Part shown: piece by piece, positions 16,948 through 24,901 of the stretch
Numbering within the stretch: position 1 is the first letter of the stretch
Layout: every line of letters starts with the position of its first letter
Origin: Akkermansiaceae bacterium
GTDB lineage: Bacteria; Verrucomicrobiota; Verrucomicrobiia; Verrucomicrobiales; Akkermansiaceae
Assembly (NCBI GenBank): GCA_015062005.1
Contig: SUVL01000010.1
Coordinates: 1-64,000 of the forward strand
Reading direction: 5' to 3'
DNA length: 64,000 nt
Notes under the pieces: model-generated
What the model was told of the DNA's origin: nothing
Database searches by the model: none
What the model saw: the letters and a program-made list of their open reading frames with translations, nothing else
Position numbers and translations under genes: made by a program

Positions 16948-17399
16948 GGAATTTGCAGCTCTGGCGTATACGCCAGAGCCATGCGGCACATAGTGCCGCT
17001 TTCATACCGCCGCAGGCGGTATTTACATACACCGGCTTCGCCGGTGTAATTCATTGAGCGAAGCGACTAGTTACCGCTGCATTAGCAGCGGTACATCCAA
17101 TGGGCGGTCGCATAATAAATTAGCCTTCCCTAGGAAAAAATCATATGCTTTATGTATCCCATTGCACGCTTATGGCCAATATATTGCGAAAACGGTAGTA
17201 CCGCTGCTGATGCAGCGGTAACTAGTCGCTTCGCTCAATGAAATACTTGCTATCGCAAGTATGTAAATACCGCTGCGAGCAGCGGTATGAAAGCACTGCT
17301 ATCGCAGTGCATGAAATACATGCCAGTGGCATGTATGAAATCCCTCATGCTAGCACATGAGGGATAGGAATTTGACTCGCCTGCGGCTCGCCAAATTCC
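16948..17399. repeat. 452-bp array of perfect hairpins with a 45-bp inverted repeat
   Basis: No gene is visible between ychF and dus. Instead there are about eleven short, mostly perfect palindromes in a row: 16958-16979, 16983-16999, 17004-17022, 17029-17047, 17073-17092, 17200-17219, 17243-17262, 17267-17288, 17293-17310, 17316-17336 and 17341-17364. They are joined by 3-6 nt linkers, often tgaaa or tttaca. A 45-bp inverted repeat with one mismatch (17050-17094 versus 17198-17242) flanks a 103-bp non-palindromic core. GGAATTTG (16948) and its complement CAAATTCC (17392) mark the outer ends. Confidence 0.9.
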
Positions 17400-17409
17400 A
17401 ATTTTCTAC

Positions 17410-18339
17410 CTAGCCTGCCGGGTGCTCCAGGATGCGGAGCATTTCGGGAATGGAGGTGCAGCGGCGGAGGTGGTATTCGGCATCCGGGGAGAAATCCGGG
17501 TAGCAGAAGGCCAGGTATTTCTTCATGCGGTTGCAGTGGCCTTTTTCGGTGCGTTTGTGCAGGAGCACACGGCCCGTTTCCTCAACCAGGATGCTGTAAT
17601 ATTGCCTCATCTCTTCCCGGGTGGGGGCAGGCCCGCCGCGCAGCTGGCGGAAAAGGTAGGGATTGCGCACGGCACCGCGACCAATCATGAGCCCGGCGGC
17701 ACCGGTTGCTTGCAGGCAGTCGGTGGCTTGTTGAATGGTGCCTATGTCGCCATTGGCCAGCACCGGGCAGGTCAGGGTGCTGGCGGCTTGCCGCACATAG
17801 CGGAAATCCGGGGTGCCGCCGTAGAGTTGCTGGCGCGTGCGGGCGTGGATACCTACTTCGTCCGCCTTGGCGGCATGCAGGATTTCCAGAATGGCGGGGA
17901 ATTCGGTTTCGGCCTGCGCCCAGCCCAGGCGGCATTTGATGCTGAATTGCCCGGCGGGGATAGCCTGGCGCAATTCTTGCGTGATTTCTGCGAAGCGGGG
18001 CAAATCCCGCAGTAGCCCGGCCCCGGCACCGTGGCGGTTGACCAGCGGGGAGGGGCAGCCCGCGTTCAGGTTGATGCCGGCTACTCCGGGGCGGGCGAGC
18101 AGCAGGGCGGCATCCCGCAGCAGGGCCGTGGCTTCGCTCCCTGCCAGCTGTGCCAGTACCGGTATGCCGGTTTCGTTTTCGTCTATGCAGCGCAGGTTGT
18201 GCTCTGCCAGGGCGCAGGTGGTCGGCGTGCTCCGGAAATAAGCCGTGATGAACGCATCCGGCAGGGAACCGATGCGGTGCAGCGTGCGCATGAAGGCCAG
18301 GTCTGTCACATCCTGCATGGGGGCCAGGAGCAGTCTCAT
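17410..18339 (-). CDS. dus: tRNA-dihydrouridine synthase
   Basis: An FMN enzyme reducing uridine to dihydrouridine in tRNA D-loops. About 309 residues; it begins MRLLLAPMQDVTDLAFMRTL (the usual APM..VTD start), has the catalytic Cys in INLNAGCPSPLVNRHGAGAG and the FMN-binding LMIGRGAVRNPYLF. ATG 18339 is preferred: the ATG at 18348 lies inside the -10 box TAGCAT. The subfamily (DusA, B or C) is not resolved. It is flanked downstream by the large hairpin array. Confidence 0.93.
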   Translation of the reverse strand: MRLLLAPMQDVTDLAFMRTLHRIGSLPDAFITAYFRSTPTTCALAEHNLRCIDENETGIPVLAQLAGSEATALLRDAALLLARPGVAGINLNAGCPSPLVNRHGAGAGLLRDLPRFAEITQELRQAIPAGQFSIKCRLGWAQAETEFPAILEILHAAKADEVGIHARTRQQLYGGTPDFRYVRQAASTLTCPVLANGDIGTIQQATDCLQATGAAGLMIGRGAVRNPYLFRQLRGGPAPTREEMRQYYSILVEETGRVLLHKRTEKGHCNRMKKYLAFCYPDFSPDAEYHLRRCTSIPEMLRILEHPAG

Positions 18340-18346
18340 GCGCCCC

Positions 18347-18375
18347 ATGCTACCACGAACGGAGGAGCGTGGCAA
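18347..18375 (-). promoter_or_regulatory. dus promoter, leaderless geometry
   Basis: On the minus strand TTGCCA, 17 bp, TAGCAT; 7 nt separate the -10 from ATG 18339. This placement decides the start codon. Confidence 0.65.
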
Positions 18376-18428
18376 GTACTACCTGACAGTGTGTTGAATC
18401 AAAAAATGGAGCAGTCATTGAAAAGAGC

Positions 18429-18457
18429 TTGACAAAACTGCTGTTAGCGTGCATAAA
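18429..18457 (+). promoter_or_regulatory. Promoter of tandem L,D-transpeptidases
   Basis: TTGACA (18429-18434), 17 bp, CATAAA (18452-18457). It lies about 60 nt upstream of the first of the two genes. Confidence 0.5.
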
Positions 18458-18516
18458 GATGGGAGCCCGTTCAGTTCCCTGCACGAGGGCGTGGTGCTGT
18501 ACTAATTCATCTGATA

Positions 18517-19113
18517 ATGAAATATTTTCTCCATATACTTGCAAGCACGGCTTTGGCTGTCACTTCCTGTGTGAACACCCCGAATGATCTTGCCCAGATG
18601 GCGACGGGATATGCCTTTGCCCGCCCGAAAATCAAGGTGGATGTAACGGAGACTGTAAGCACGGGGCAGTGGGATGTGCCGATGGGGCTGGATGGTCCCC
18701 GCCGTATTGTGATTGATACGGAATTGCAGCAGGCGCATTACTACATTGCCGGGCGCCGTGTGGGGTGGAGCACGATTTCATCCGGCAAGGCCGGCAAGGA
18801 CACGCCTAAGGGGGTTTTCCCCATTATCGCGAAGGATGAGGACCATGTGTCATCGACCTACGGTAGCATTGTGGATGCCGATGGAAACACGCTGATTGAC
18901 AACTACACCAAGGGAGAGCCGATTCCCCCTGGCGGTATCTACAAAGGGGCACCTATGACGAACGGTATGCAGCTGACCTGGGGCGGTATCTGGATGCACG
19001 AAGGGGTGGTAACCTCAGCTCCCGAGAGTCACGGTTGCATTCGTCTGCCCAGGCGAATGGCTAAAATTTTCTTCGATAACACTCCGGTGGGAACCCCGGT
19101 AGAAATTAAGTGA
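18517..19113 (+). CDS. L,D-transpeptidase (YkuD) lipoprotein
   Basis: A 198-residue lipoprotein with signal MKYFLHILASTALAVTSC (Cys 18). The YkuD domain covers about residues 60-198: RRIVIDTELQQAHYYIAG at the start, KAGKDTPKGVFPI, and the active-site strand IWMHEGVVTSAPESHGC followed by IRLP, giving conserved His and S-H-G-C-I-R. It probably modifies peptidoglycan crosslinks. The next gene, another YkuD lipoprotein, begins 1 bp after the stop. Confidence 0.92.
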   Translation: MKYFLHILASTALAVTSCVNTPNDLAQMATGYAFARPKIKVDVTETVSTGQWDVPMGLDGPRRIVIDTELQQAHYYIAGRRVGWSTISSGKAGKDTPKGVFPIIAKDEDHVSSTYGSIVDADGNTLIDNYTKGEPIPPGGIYKGAPMTNGMQLTWGGIWMHEGVVTSAPESHGCIRLPRRMAKIFFDNTPVGTPVEIK

Positions 19114-19114
19114 T

Positions 19115-19861
19115 ATGAAAAATTGGAATAAGAAGTCTGCCGTTTGCGCGGGGATGGCAGCTATCATGATGATGCTGGGGCTTTCTTCCTGTGTTCAGAC
19201 GCAGGAAGCAAAATATATCCCTGTCACCAAGGAGATGTCTCCGTACGAGAAGTTTGTGTACCGCAGCAAGAACTATCCGACGGTGATGGAGGTGTATATG
19301 GACGATGAACTGATTGAAAAGGCTACTCCGCAGAGCGTTGTTCATGTGTGCCTGAAGCAGCAGCGCGGCCGTTTGTATGTAGATGACAAGGTGGCGGCAG
19401 ACTGGCCGGTTTCCACGGGCGCTGATTCCCACCCCACTCCCACGGGCCCCTATCGAGTCCGCTTCAAGGAGAAGGAACACGCTTCCAACCGCTACGGTAA
19501 AATGTACGATGCTGAGGGCAAATGCATTGACCGCAATGCGGATGCCTTCAAGCAGCCTGTGCCGGAGGGTGGCCGCTTTGAGGGTTCGTCCATGCCGAAC
19601 TGGATGCGCCTCACCTCAGATGGTGTCGGTATGCACACTGGGAAGGTAGAGGCAGGTAAGCGGCTTTCGCACGGCTGCATCCGCTTGCCGCACATCATAT
19701 CCACCATGCTGTTTGACATTGTGGAGTACGGTACGCGGGTTATCATCTCAGATGATGTGGAGCCGAATTACCCGGTGGCGGCCATCCTGGCTCAGAAGGA
19801 ATTGGAGGAAGCGGTTTCAGCCGCAGAAGCCCAGCCGGAAGAGCTGCCGGATGATATGTGA
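19115..19861 (+). CDS. L,D-transpeptidase (YkuD) lipoprotein, second of tandem pair
   Basis: A 248-residue lipoprotein; the signal ends LSSCVQTQ (Cys about 27). The YkuD domain holds ADSHPTPTGPYRV, VGMHTGKVEAGKRLSHGC then IRLPH, so the active site is complete. It has a longer acidic C-terminal tail (EEAVSAAEAQPEELPDD). It is adjacent to and in the same transcript as the shorter paralogue; the two are clearly different in sequence, so the duplication is not recent. Confidence 0.92.
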   Translation: MKNWNKKSAVCAGMAAIMMMLGLSSCVQTQEAKYIPVTKEMSPYEKFVYRSKNYPTVMEVYMDDELIEKATPQSVVHVCLKQQRGRLYVDDKVAADWPVSTGADSHPTPTGPYRVRFKEKEHASNRYGKMYDAEGKCIDRNADAFKQPVPEGGRFEGSSMPNWMRLTSDGVGMHTGKVEAGKRLSHGCIRLPHIISTMLFDIVEYGTRVIISDDVEPNYPVAAILAQKELEEAVSAAEAQPEELPDDM

Positions 19862-19879
19862 TAAAAAAGTTTCATCATC

Positions 19880-19909
19880 ATACGCCCCCATGGAGCCATG
19901 GGGGCGTAT
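19880..19909. terminator. Perfect 14-bp stem palindrome (probable terminator)
   Basis: ATACGCCCCCATGG pairs with CCATGGGGGCGTAT around a 2-nt loop, just after the transpeptidase operon. There is no T run on the plus strand, so it may instead stabilise the 3' end. Confidence 0.6.
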
Positions 19910-19913
19910 CTGC

Positions 19914-19942
19914 TTGACCCGCCCGGGCTGCGGGTGTAAAGT
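19914..19942 (+). promoter_or_regulatory. Promoter of second M42 gene, leaderless geometry
   Basis: TTGACC (19914-19919), 17 bp, TAAAGT (19937-19942), then 6 nt to ATG 19949. Confidence 0.65.
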
Positions 19943-19948
19943 AGGGGC

Positions 19949-20989
19949 ATGCTGAACAGAGAATTGCTAGAGCGCTGCAGCAATGCAGCCGGGGTATCCG
20001 GGTTTGAGGACGAGGTGCGCTCCCTTATTGCAGAGGAGTTGCAGGATTGCTGCGATATTACGGAAACCGTGGCCGGCAACCTCATCTGCCAGATGAAAGG
20101 CAGCGGGGAGGGACCCGTGGTGGCTCTGCTGGCCCACATGGATGAAATCGGGTTCATGGTGCAGGGGATTACCCCCTGCGGCTTCCTGCTCATCGTGCCG
20201 CTGGGCGGTTGGTGGAACCACACTCTGCCCAGCCAGCGGGTGCTGGTACACACGCGCGATGGTCGCAGCATTCCCGGACAGATTGGAACGCGCCCGCCGC
20301 ACCTGCTGCCGGATTCCCAGCGCAACCAGGTAATGAGTACGGATTCCCTGTTTATTGATATCGGGGCCTCCAGTGCGGAGGAGGTGGCTGCCTGCGGTAT
20401 CCGCATCGGTTGTGCTGTGACTCCGGATGTGGCCTTGCAGCCGCTGGAGGTGCCCCACCGCTGGATGGGCAAGGCATTTGATAACCGCGCCGGCGTGTAC
20501 TGCATGATTGAGGTGATGCGCCGCCTGGCCGGTGAGCAGCTGGAGTGTACCTTGCAGGCCATTGGCACGGTGCAGGAGGAGGTGGGCACCCGCGGCGCCC
20601 GCGCTCTGGAGCAGACCCCGGACCTGGCCATCGTGCTGGAGGGGCCACCTGCGGATGATACCTACGGGCAGAGCGGAGTCTGCCGCCAGGGGGTGCTGGG
20701 TAAGGGCGTGCAGGTGCGCCTGTTCGACCCCACGAATATCACCCCGCCTGCACTGGTGGACACGGTGCTGGACATTGCGGAGCGTGAGCATATTCCCTGC
20801 CAGCCTACGGTGCGCCGCACCGGCGGCACGGATGCTGCCGCCGCCTACCCGCACTGGTATGGCTGCCCGGCTATCGTCTTCGGAGTGCCGGTGCGCTACA
20901 TTCACTCGCACAATGGAATCCTGGATGACCGCGACCTCGAATCCTGCATTGACCTGGCCTGTGCCCTGGTGCGCAGCGTGAGCAAATGA
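19949..20989 (+). CDS. M42 family metallopeptidase (second copy)
   Basis: 346 residues, with the metal-site blocks LLAHMDEIGFMVQG, GKAFDNRAGVYC, GTVQEEVGTRGA, VLEGPPADDTYG and RYIHSHNGILDD. At the fourth position the Asp of the 13782 paralogue (LDVTHATDSPG) is replaced by a Glu-Gly context (LEGPPADDTYG), a variant also known in this family. It should be an aminopeptidase acting on peptides in the cytoplasm. Its stop overlaps the acyltransferase start by 4 bp (ATGA). Confidence 0.92.
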   Translation: MLNRELLERCSNAAGVSGFEDEVRSLIAEELQDCCDITETVAGNLICQMKGSGEGPVVALLAHMDEIGFMVQGITPCGFLLIVPLGGWWNHTLPSQRVLVHTRDGRSIPGQIGTRPPHLLPDSQRNQVMSTDSLFIDIGASSAEEVAACGIRIGCAVTPDVALQPLEVPHRWMGKAFDNRAGVYCMIEVMRRLAGEQLECTLQAIGTVQEEVGTRGARALEQTPDLAIVLEGPPADDTYGQSGVCRQGVLGKGVQVRLFDPTNITPPALVDTVLDIAEREHIPCQPTVRRTGGTDAAAAYPHWYGCPAIVFGVPVRYIHSHNGILDDRDLESCIDLACALVRSVSK

Positions 20990-21930
20990 GCTGCGGAACC
21001 GCCAGAGCCCACTGGGTGGATTGTGCCCGCACACTGGCCATGTTCTGCATTGTGTGGCTGCATGCCAATGCAGCCCCCGCAGGGCTGGGGCAGGTGGTGG
21101 GGGGTGCTATCACCCTGTTCTTTCTGCTGGCTGGCTATTTCCTGCCGGTGCAGGCAGGTAAGGCGCTGGTGCGCACGGCCCGCCTGGCACTGGCCTGGCT
21201 GCTGTGGTCCCTGCTCAGCCTGGGGCTCATGGCCGCAACCGCGCCGGATTTTGAATTCAGCTGGCAGCGCTGCGTCGGCTGGGGGGTAGCGGCCTACAAT
21301 ACCCCTCTCTGGTTCCTGAAGACATTGCTTGCCTATCAGCTGGTGGCGGTGGGGCTGCTGGCCCTGCGCTTCCTGCCGCGTTTCTGCTGGGTGGCGGTGC
21401 TGGTGCTCATGCTTTGCAGCTATACGAGTGCCCCGGCGCAATATGCAGCAGTGCGCTTTGATTACTTATGGGTGTTCCTGCTCGGCCTGGCTTTGAAACA
21501 AGTGCCGCTGGAGTGCCTCCGCACCTGGATGGAGAAGCATATCCTGCTGTTGTTGCCGGCTGTTCTGGTCTGCCTCTGCCAGCCCCATGTGCTGGAGCGT
21601 GTGGCGCGGTGGATGGAGCTGCCCTGGCGGCACTGCAGCCTGCCGGTGGGGGCGCTGGCCTGGGCTCTGCTTATGCTGCTGGGCGGTGTGGCCTGCGCCC
21701 GGTATCTGCCGCAGCTGGCGGCTCCCCTGGCTTTCTGCGGACGGTGGATGCTGTTTATCTATGCGTCTCATTCCTTTTTGCTGGCTCCGCTGTATGGCGG
21801 GTACAACCCGCATTTCCTGTGGAATCTCTGGGTGCCGCTGCTGGTGATTCCCCTGCTGGCGGCTGCTGGCTGGTGGTTCAAGCGGCGATTTCCCCGGGGC
21901 ATGGCCTTCCTTCTGGCCCGTGCATCGTAA
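20986..21930 (+). CDS. Acyltransferase-3 family membrane protein
   Basis: A 314-residue inner-membrane protein with about ten hydrophobic spans. HWVDCARTLAMFCIVWLHAN at the N-terminus matches the acyltransferase-3 signature (R and H on the first helix pair). TPLWFLKTLLAYQLVAVGLL corresponds to the conserved W-F-x-x-L region. Members O-acetylate or succinylate surface polysaccharides and glycans. It is translationally coupled to the M42 peptidase upstream; the functional link is unclear. It is short relative to typical members (about 340-380). Confidence 0.8.
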   Translation: MSCGTARAHWVDCARTLAMFCIVWLHANAAPAGLGQVVGGAITLFFLLAGYFLPVQAGKALVRTARLALAWLLWSLLSLGLMAATAPDFEFSWQRCVGWGVAAYNTPLWFLKTLLAYQLVAVGLLALRFLPRFCWVAVLVLMLCSYTSAPAQYAAVRFDYLWVFLLGLALKQVPLECLRTWMEKHILLLLPAVLVCLCQPHVLERVARWMELPWRHCSLPVGALAWALLMLLGGVACARYLPQLAAPLAFCGRWMLFIYASHSFLLAPLYGGYNPHFLWNLWVPLLVIPLLAAAGWWFKRRFPRGMAFLLARAS

Positions 21931-21959
21931 AATACTGCGTCTGCGGTAGCAGTTACTGC

Positions 21960-21988
21960 TTGACGCGCGCCGGTGAATCAGGTATTCT
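21960..21988 (+). promoter_or_regulatory. ilvN promoter
   Basis: TTGACG (21960-21965), 17 bp, TATTCT (21983-21988); the leader to ATG 22017 is about 20 nt. Confidence 0.65.
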
Positions 21989-22016
21989 CTAGTGCGATTA
22001 CACCCCCCTACACATT

Positions 22017-22508
22017 ATGCCGACTGACAAACCGATTAATACAATCTCTGTGCTCGTGGAAAACAAGTTTGGTGTGCTTTCCCGCGTAGCAGGCCTGTTC
22101 TCCGGTCGCGGCTATAACATTCACTCCCTCAACGTGGCTCCCTGCGAGGACCCCAGGTTCTCCCGCATGACCATCGATGTGAAGGAAGATAATGAGAAGC
22201 TGGACCAGGTTATCAAGCAGCTCAGCAAACTGGTGAATGTGGTAGAGGTTATCGACTACCGCAACGCCCCCACGGTCTACCGCGAAATCGTGCTGGTGCG
22301 TGTGCGCTTCGGCCAGAATAAGACCGAAATCCTGCAGCTTTGCGACATGTTCCGAGCCCAGGTGATTGATGCCACCCGCGAGATGCTCACTATCGAGATT
22401 TCCGGTGGTGCGTTCCGCCTGAACCGCTTCCTGGATCTCATGGGCGATTTCGATGTGGATATGGTGACGCGCTCCGGCAAGATTGCCGTGGTGAAGCCGC
22501 GCGATTGA
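22017..22508 (+). CDS. ilvN: Acetolactate synthase small (regulatory) subunit
   Basis: A 163-residue ACT-domain regulatory subunit for branched-chain amino-acid synthesis. The N-terminal ACT domain reads TISVLVENKFGVLSRVAGLF, then SGRGYNIHSLNVAPCEDPRF. The C-terminal ALS_ss_C domain includes REIVLVRVRF and GDFDVDMVTRSGKIAV. It confers valine feedback on the IlvB catalytic subunit, which is encoded 16 kb away at 38096 instead of next to it. It has its own promoter and terminator. Confidence 0.96.
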   Translation: MPTDKPINTISVLVENKFGVLSRVAGLFSGRGYNIHSLNVAPCEDPRFSRMTIDVKEDNEKLDQVIKQLSKLVNVVEVIDYRNAPTVYREIVLVRVRFGQNKTEILQLCDMFRAQVIDATREMLTIEISGGAFRLNRFLDLMGDFDVDMVTRSGKIAVVKPRD

Positions 22509-22539
22509 TTTATTTTCCTTCATTATCTTACCACTGCAA

Positions 22540-22573
22540 CCACCGGCAAGGTCTGGCGCTTTGCCGGTGGTTC
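22540..22573 (+). terminator. ilvN terminator
   Basis: CCACCGGCAA (22540-22549) pairs perfectly with TTGCCGGTGG (22561-22570), followed by a short T-rich stretch. It precedes the next start codon at 22588. Confidence 0.65.
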
Positions 22574-22587
22574 TCTTCATCCCGGCC

Positions 22588-23097
22588 ATGGCAATTGAAT
22601 CCTTCGCAGACCATACCCCGCAGTTGAATGCACCCGCCTTCGTGGCTGCCAGTGCCGATATCATCGGCCGCGTGACCCTGCACCCCGGCAGCAATGTGTG
22701 GTACAACACCACCATCCGCGGCGATGTTTCCCCCATCGAGATAGGGGAGGGCTCCAACGTGCAGGACAACTGCTGCCTGCATGTGGACTATGAGTATGGT
22801 TGCAAACTCGGTAAATATGTGACCGTGGGCCATAGTGTGACCCTGCATGCCTGCACCGTGGAGGATGCCTGCCTCATCGGCATGGGGGCTGTGGTGCTGG
22901 ATGGTGCCGTGGTGGGCCATGGTTCCATTGTCGGTGCGCATGCCCTGGTGACCAAAGGCACCATCATCCCCCCGCACAGCCTTGTGCTGGGCTCCCCCGC
23001 CAAAGTGGTGAAGCAGCTCCCGCCTGAAACGGAGCAGGCCAATATCGACCATGCGAAGGACTATATCCGTCTCGCGCGGGCGTACGCCGCACGCTGA
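22588..23097 (+). CDS. Gamma-carbonic-anhydrase-like hexapeptide-repeat protein
   Basis: A 169-residue left-handed beta-helix protein of the YrdA/PaaY/gamma-CA group. The signature IIGRVTLHPGSNVWYNTTIR, then GDVSPIEIGEGSNVQDNCCL, with HVDYEYGCKLGKYVTVGHSV, provides the three zinc-ligand histidines (HVD, H in VGH, H in TLHA). ATG 22588 (MAIESFADHTPQ) is chosen; the upstream TTG lies in the ilvN terminator. Whether it hydrates CO2 or acts otherwise cannot be told from sequence. Confidence 0.88.
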   Translation: MAIESFADHTPQLNAPAFVAASADIIGRVTLHPGSNVWYNTTIRGDVSPIEIGEGSNVQDNCCLHVDYEYGCKLGKYVTVGHSVTLHACTVEDACLIGMGAVVLDGAVVGHGSIVGAHALVTKGTIIPPHSLVLGSPAKVVKQLPPETEQANIDHAKDYIRLARAYAAR

Positions 23098-23172
23098 GTC
23101 TCGTTATTCCCTGGGGAATGCTTCTTAATTCGAAACTCTTACACATGCGGGGCCACTCGTGAGTGAAAGCGG

Positions 23173-23201
23173 TTGACCTGAGTGCCGAAACGCGGTATGA
23201 T
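23173..23201 (+). promoter_or_regulatory. nrnA operon promoter, leaderless geometry
   Basis: TTGACC (23173-23178), 17 bp, TATGAT (23196-23201), then 8 nt to ATG 23210. The transcript should start at or within two bases of the ATG. Confidence 0.75.
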
Positions 23202-23209
23202 AAGCGCGC

Positions 23210-24178
23210 ATGTACGAGCAACTCTTATCCCGTATTCAGCAGTGCAGCACCATTGGTGTGACTTCTCATTTCCGGCCTGATGGCGATGCCATCGGCTCCA
23301 CGCTGGGGCTTGGCCTGGCCCTGCAGAGCCTGGGCAAGAAGGTCTATATGTGGAATGAGGACGGTGTGCCCGCCCGCTATTCCTTCCTGGAGGGGGCGGA
23401 GCAGATTCTGCCGCTGCCGGAGGAGGTGCCCGCTGACCTGGAGATGCTCATCTGCGTGGACACCGGCGACTGGAAGCGCCTGGGCGACCGCTCGCAGCTG
23501 CTTTTTGCGGAGTTTCCGCTCATTGTGAACATCGATCACCACGGTACAAATACCCGCTATGGCCACATGCAGGTGATTGAGCCGGAAACGGCGGCCTGCG
23601 CCTTTGTGCTTTTCAATATGCTGAAATCCTGGGGCGTGAATTTCACGAAACCGATGGCGGAGGCCCTCTATGTGGGCATCAACACAGATACGGGCTCGTT
23701 CCAGTACGGCAGCACCACCCCGGAGGTGATGCATGCCGCCGGTGAGCTGCTGGCTGCCGGTGTGGATGTGGCGGATGTGAATCGGCGCGTATACCAGGAA
23801 ATTCCCTATACTGCCCTGCTGATGCAGCGCGAGGTGCTTAACCACATGGTGGTGGAGTGCGGCGGTGCTTTGTCCCACTATTCCATGCCGGCGGGTCGCA
23901 AGGCTGAGCTGGGCGTGGGGCTGGAGGATACCAAGGACCTGGTGGATGTGGTGCGCGTGCTCCAGGGGGTGCGCGTGGCGGTGATTTTTGAGGACCTGGA
24001 TGACGGCCGCATCCGCGTTTCCCTGCGCAGCAAGGATCCCGCCGTGAGTGTGGCGGCGATTGCTTCGCAGTTCGGCGGTGGTGGGCACGCCATGGCCTCC
24101 GGAATCCGCATGCGCGGGGAGCTGGCCGACTGCCGCGAGCGCGTGCTGAACGCTATCAGAAAGGAGCTTCAGGCATGA
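23210..24178 (+). CDS. nrnA: DHH/DHHA1 phosphoesterase (nanoRNase / pAp phosphatase)
   Basis: 322 residues. The DHH domain has HFRPDGDAIGSTLGL, LICVDTGDWKRLG, VNIDHHGTN and GINTDTGSF, the Mn-binding motifs I-IV. The DHHA1 domain ends in GGGGHAMASGIRM. NrnA-type enzymes degrade short RNA oligonucleotides and 3'-phosphoadenosine 5'-phosphate. It leads the nrnA-truB-ribF operon, an order common across bacteria. Its stop overlaps truB by 4 bp. Confidence 0.94.
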   Translation: MYEQLLSRIQQCSTIGVTSHFRPDGDAIGSTLGLGLALQSLGKKVYMWNEDGVPARYSFLEGAEQILPLPEEVPADLEMLICVDTGDWKRLGDRSQLLFAEFPLIVNIDHHGTNTRYGHMQVIEPETAACAFVLFNMLKSWGVNFTKPMAEALYVGINTDTGSFQYGSTTPEVMHAAGELLAAGVDVADVNRRVYQEIPYTALLMQREVLNHMVVECGGALSHYSMPAGRKAELGVGLEDTKDLVDVVRVLQGVRVAVIFEDLDDGRIRVSLRSKDPAVSVAAIASQFGGGGHAMASGIRMRGELADCRERVLNAIRKELQA

Positions 24179-24897
24179 GTGAGGAGGCACCCAGCGGCGT
24201 GTTGCTGGTGGATAAGGACCCCGGCTTCACTTCCCACAATGCGGTGGCGCTCTGCCGCCGGATTCTGCAGACCAAGAAAGTGGGCCACTGCGGCACGCTG
24301 GATCCCATGGCTACCGGCATGCTGATTGTGGTCATCGGCAAGGCAACGAAGATGCAGGACCTGCTCATGTGCGAGGATAAGGTCTACACCGCCACCATGA
24401 AACTGGGCGTGGAGACCAACAGCCAGGATGCCGATGGTGAGGTGGTGGCCGAAAAACCGACCGATGCGCTCTCAGAGGCGGACATCCGCGCGGCGTTCGA
24501 ACATTTCAACGGCGAGTTTGACCAGGTGCCGCCCATGTATTCGGCGGTGAAAATCAATGGTGTGCCCTGCTACAAACTGGCCCGCAAGGGCAAGGAGGTG
24601 GAGCGCAAGGCCCGCCATGTGGCGGTGCTGGATTATGAAATCACGCGCATTGACCTCGCTGCGGCCGAGGTGGATTTCCGCGTGCACTGCACCAAGGGGT
24701 TCTATGTGCGCACCTATGCACACGATATCGGGCAGTATCTGGGCTGCGGGGCGCATCTCACCGCGCTGCGCCGCATCCGCAGCGGTAAGTTCGATATTGC
24801 CGAGGCGGTGGATGTGCCCACGCTGAAGGCCGCCGGGCGAGAGGAACTGCTGGCGCGCCTGCTGCCGGTGGAAAAGGTGCTGGCTGACCGCGCTTGA
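24175..24897 (+). CDS. truB: tRNA pseudouridine(55) synthase
   Basis: 240 residues; makes pseudouridine 55 in the T-loop of tRNA. It begins GVLLVDKDPGFTSHNAVALC, carries the catalytic Asp motif VGHCGTLDPMATGMLIVVIG, and later CTKGFYVRTYAHDIGQYLGC with ALRRIRSGKF. It lacks the extended PUA tail of longer homologues. The coding frame overlaps nrnA (ATGA) and ribF follows after 4 bp. Confidence 0.96.
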   Translation: MSEEAPSGVLLVDKDPGFTSHNAVALCRRILQTKKVGHCGTLDPMATGMLIVVIGKATKMQDLLMCEDKVYTATMKLGVETNSQDADGEVVAEKPTDALSEADIRAAFEHFNGEFDQVPPMYSAVKINGVPCYKLARKGKEVERKARHVAVLDYEITRIDLAAAEVDFRVHCTKGFYVRTYAHDIGQYLGCGAHLTALRRIRSGKFDIAEAVDVPTLKAAGREELLARLLPVEKVLADRA

Positions 24898-24901
24898 GAC
24901 G

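Noticed and set aside
16948..17399. tRNA or other structured RNA gene in the hairpin chain
   Set aside because: The hairpins are independent, with no cloverleaf, anticodon arm or T-loop consensus, and no promoter/terminator pair was seen around them.
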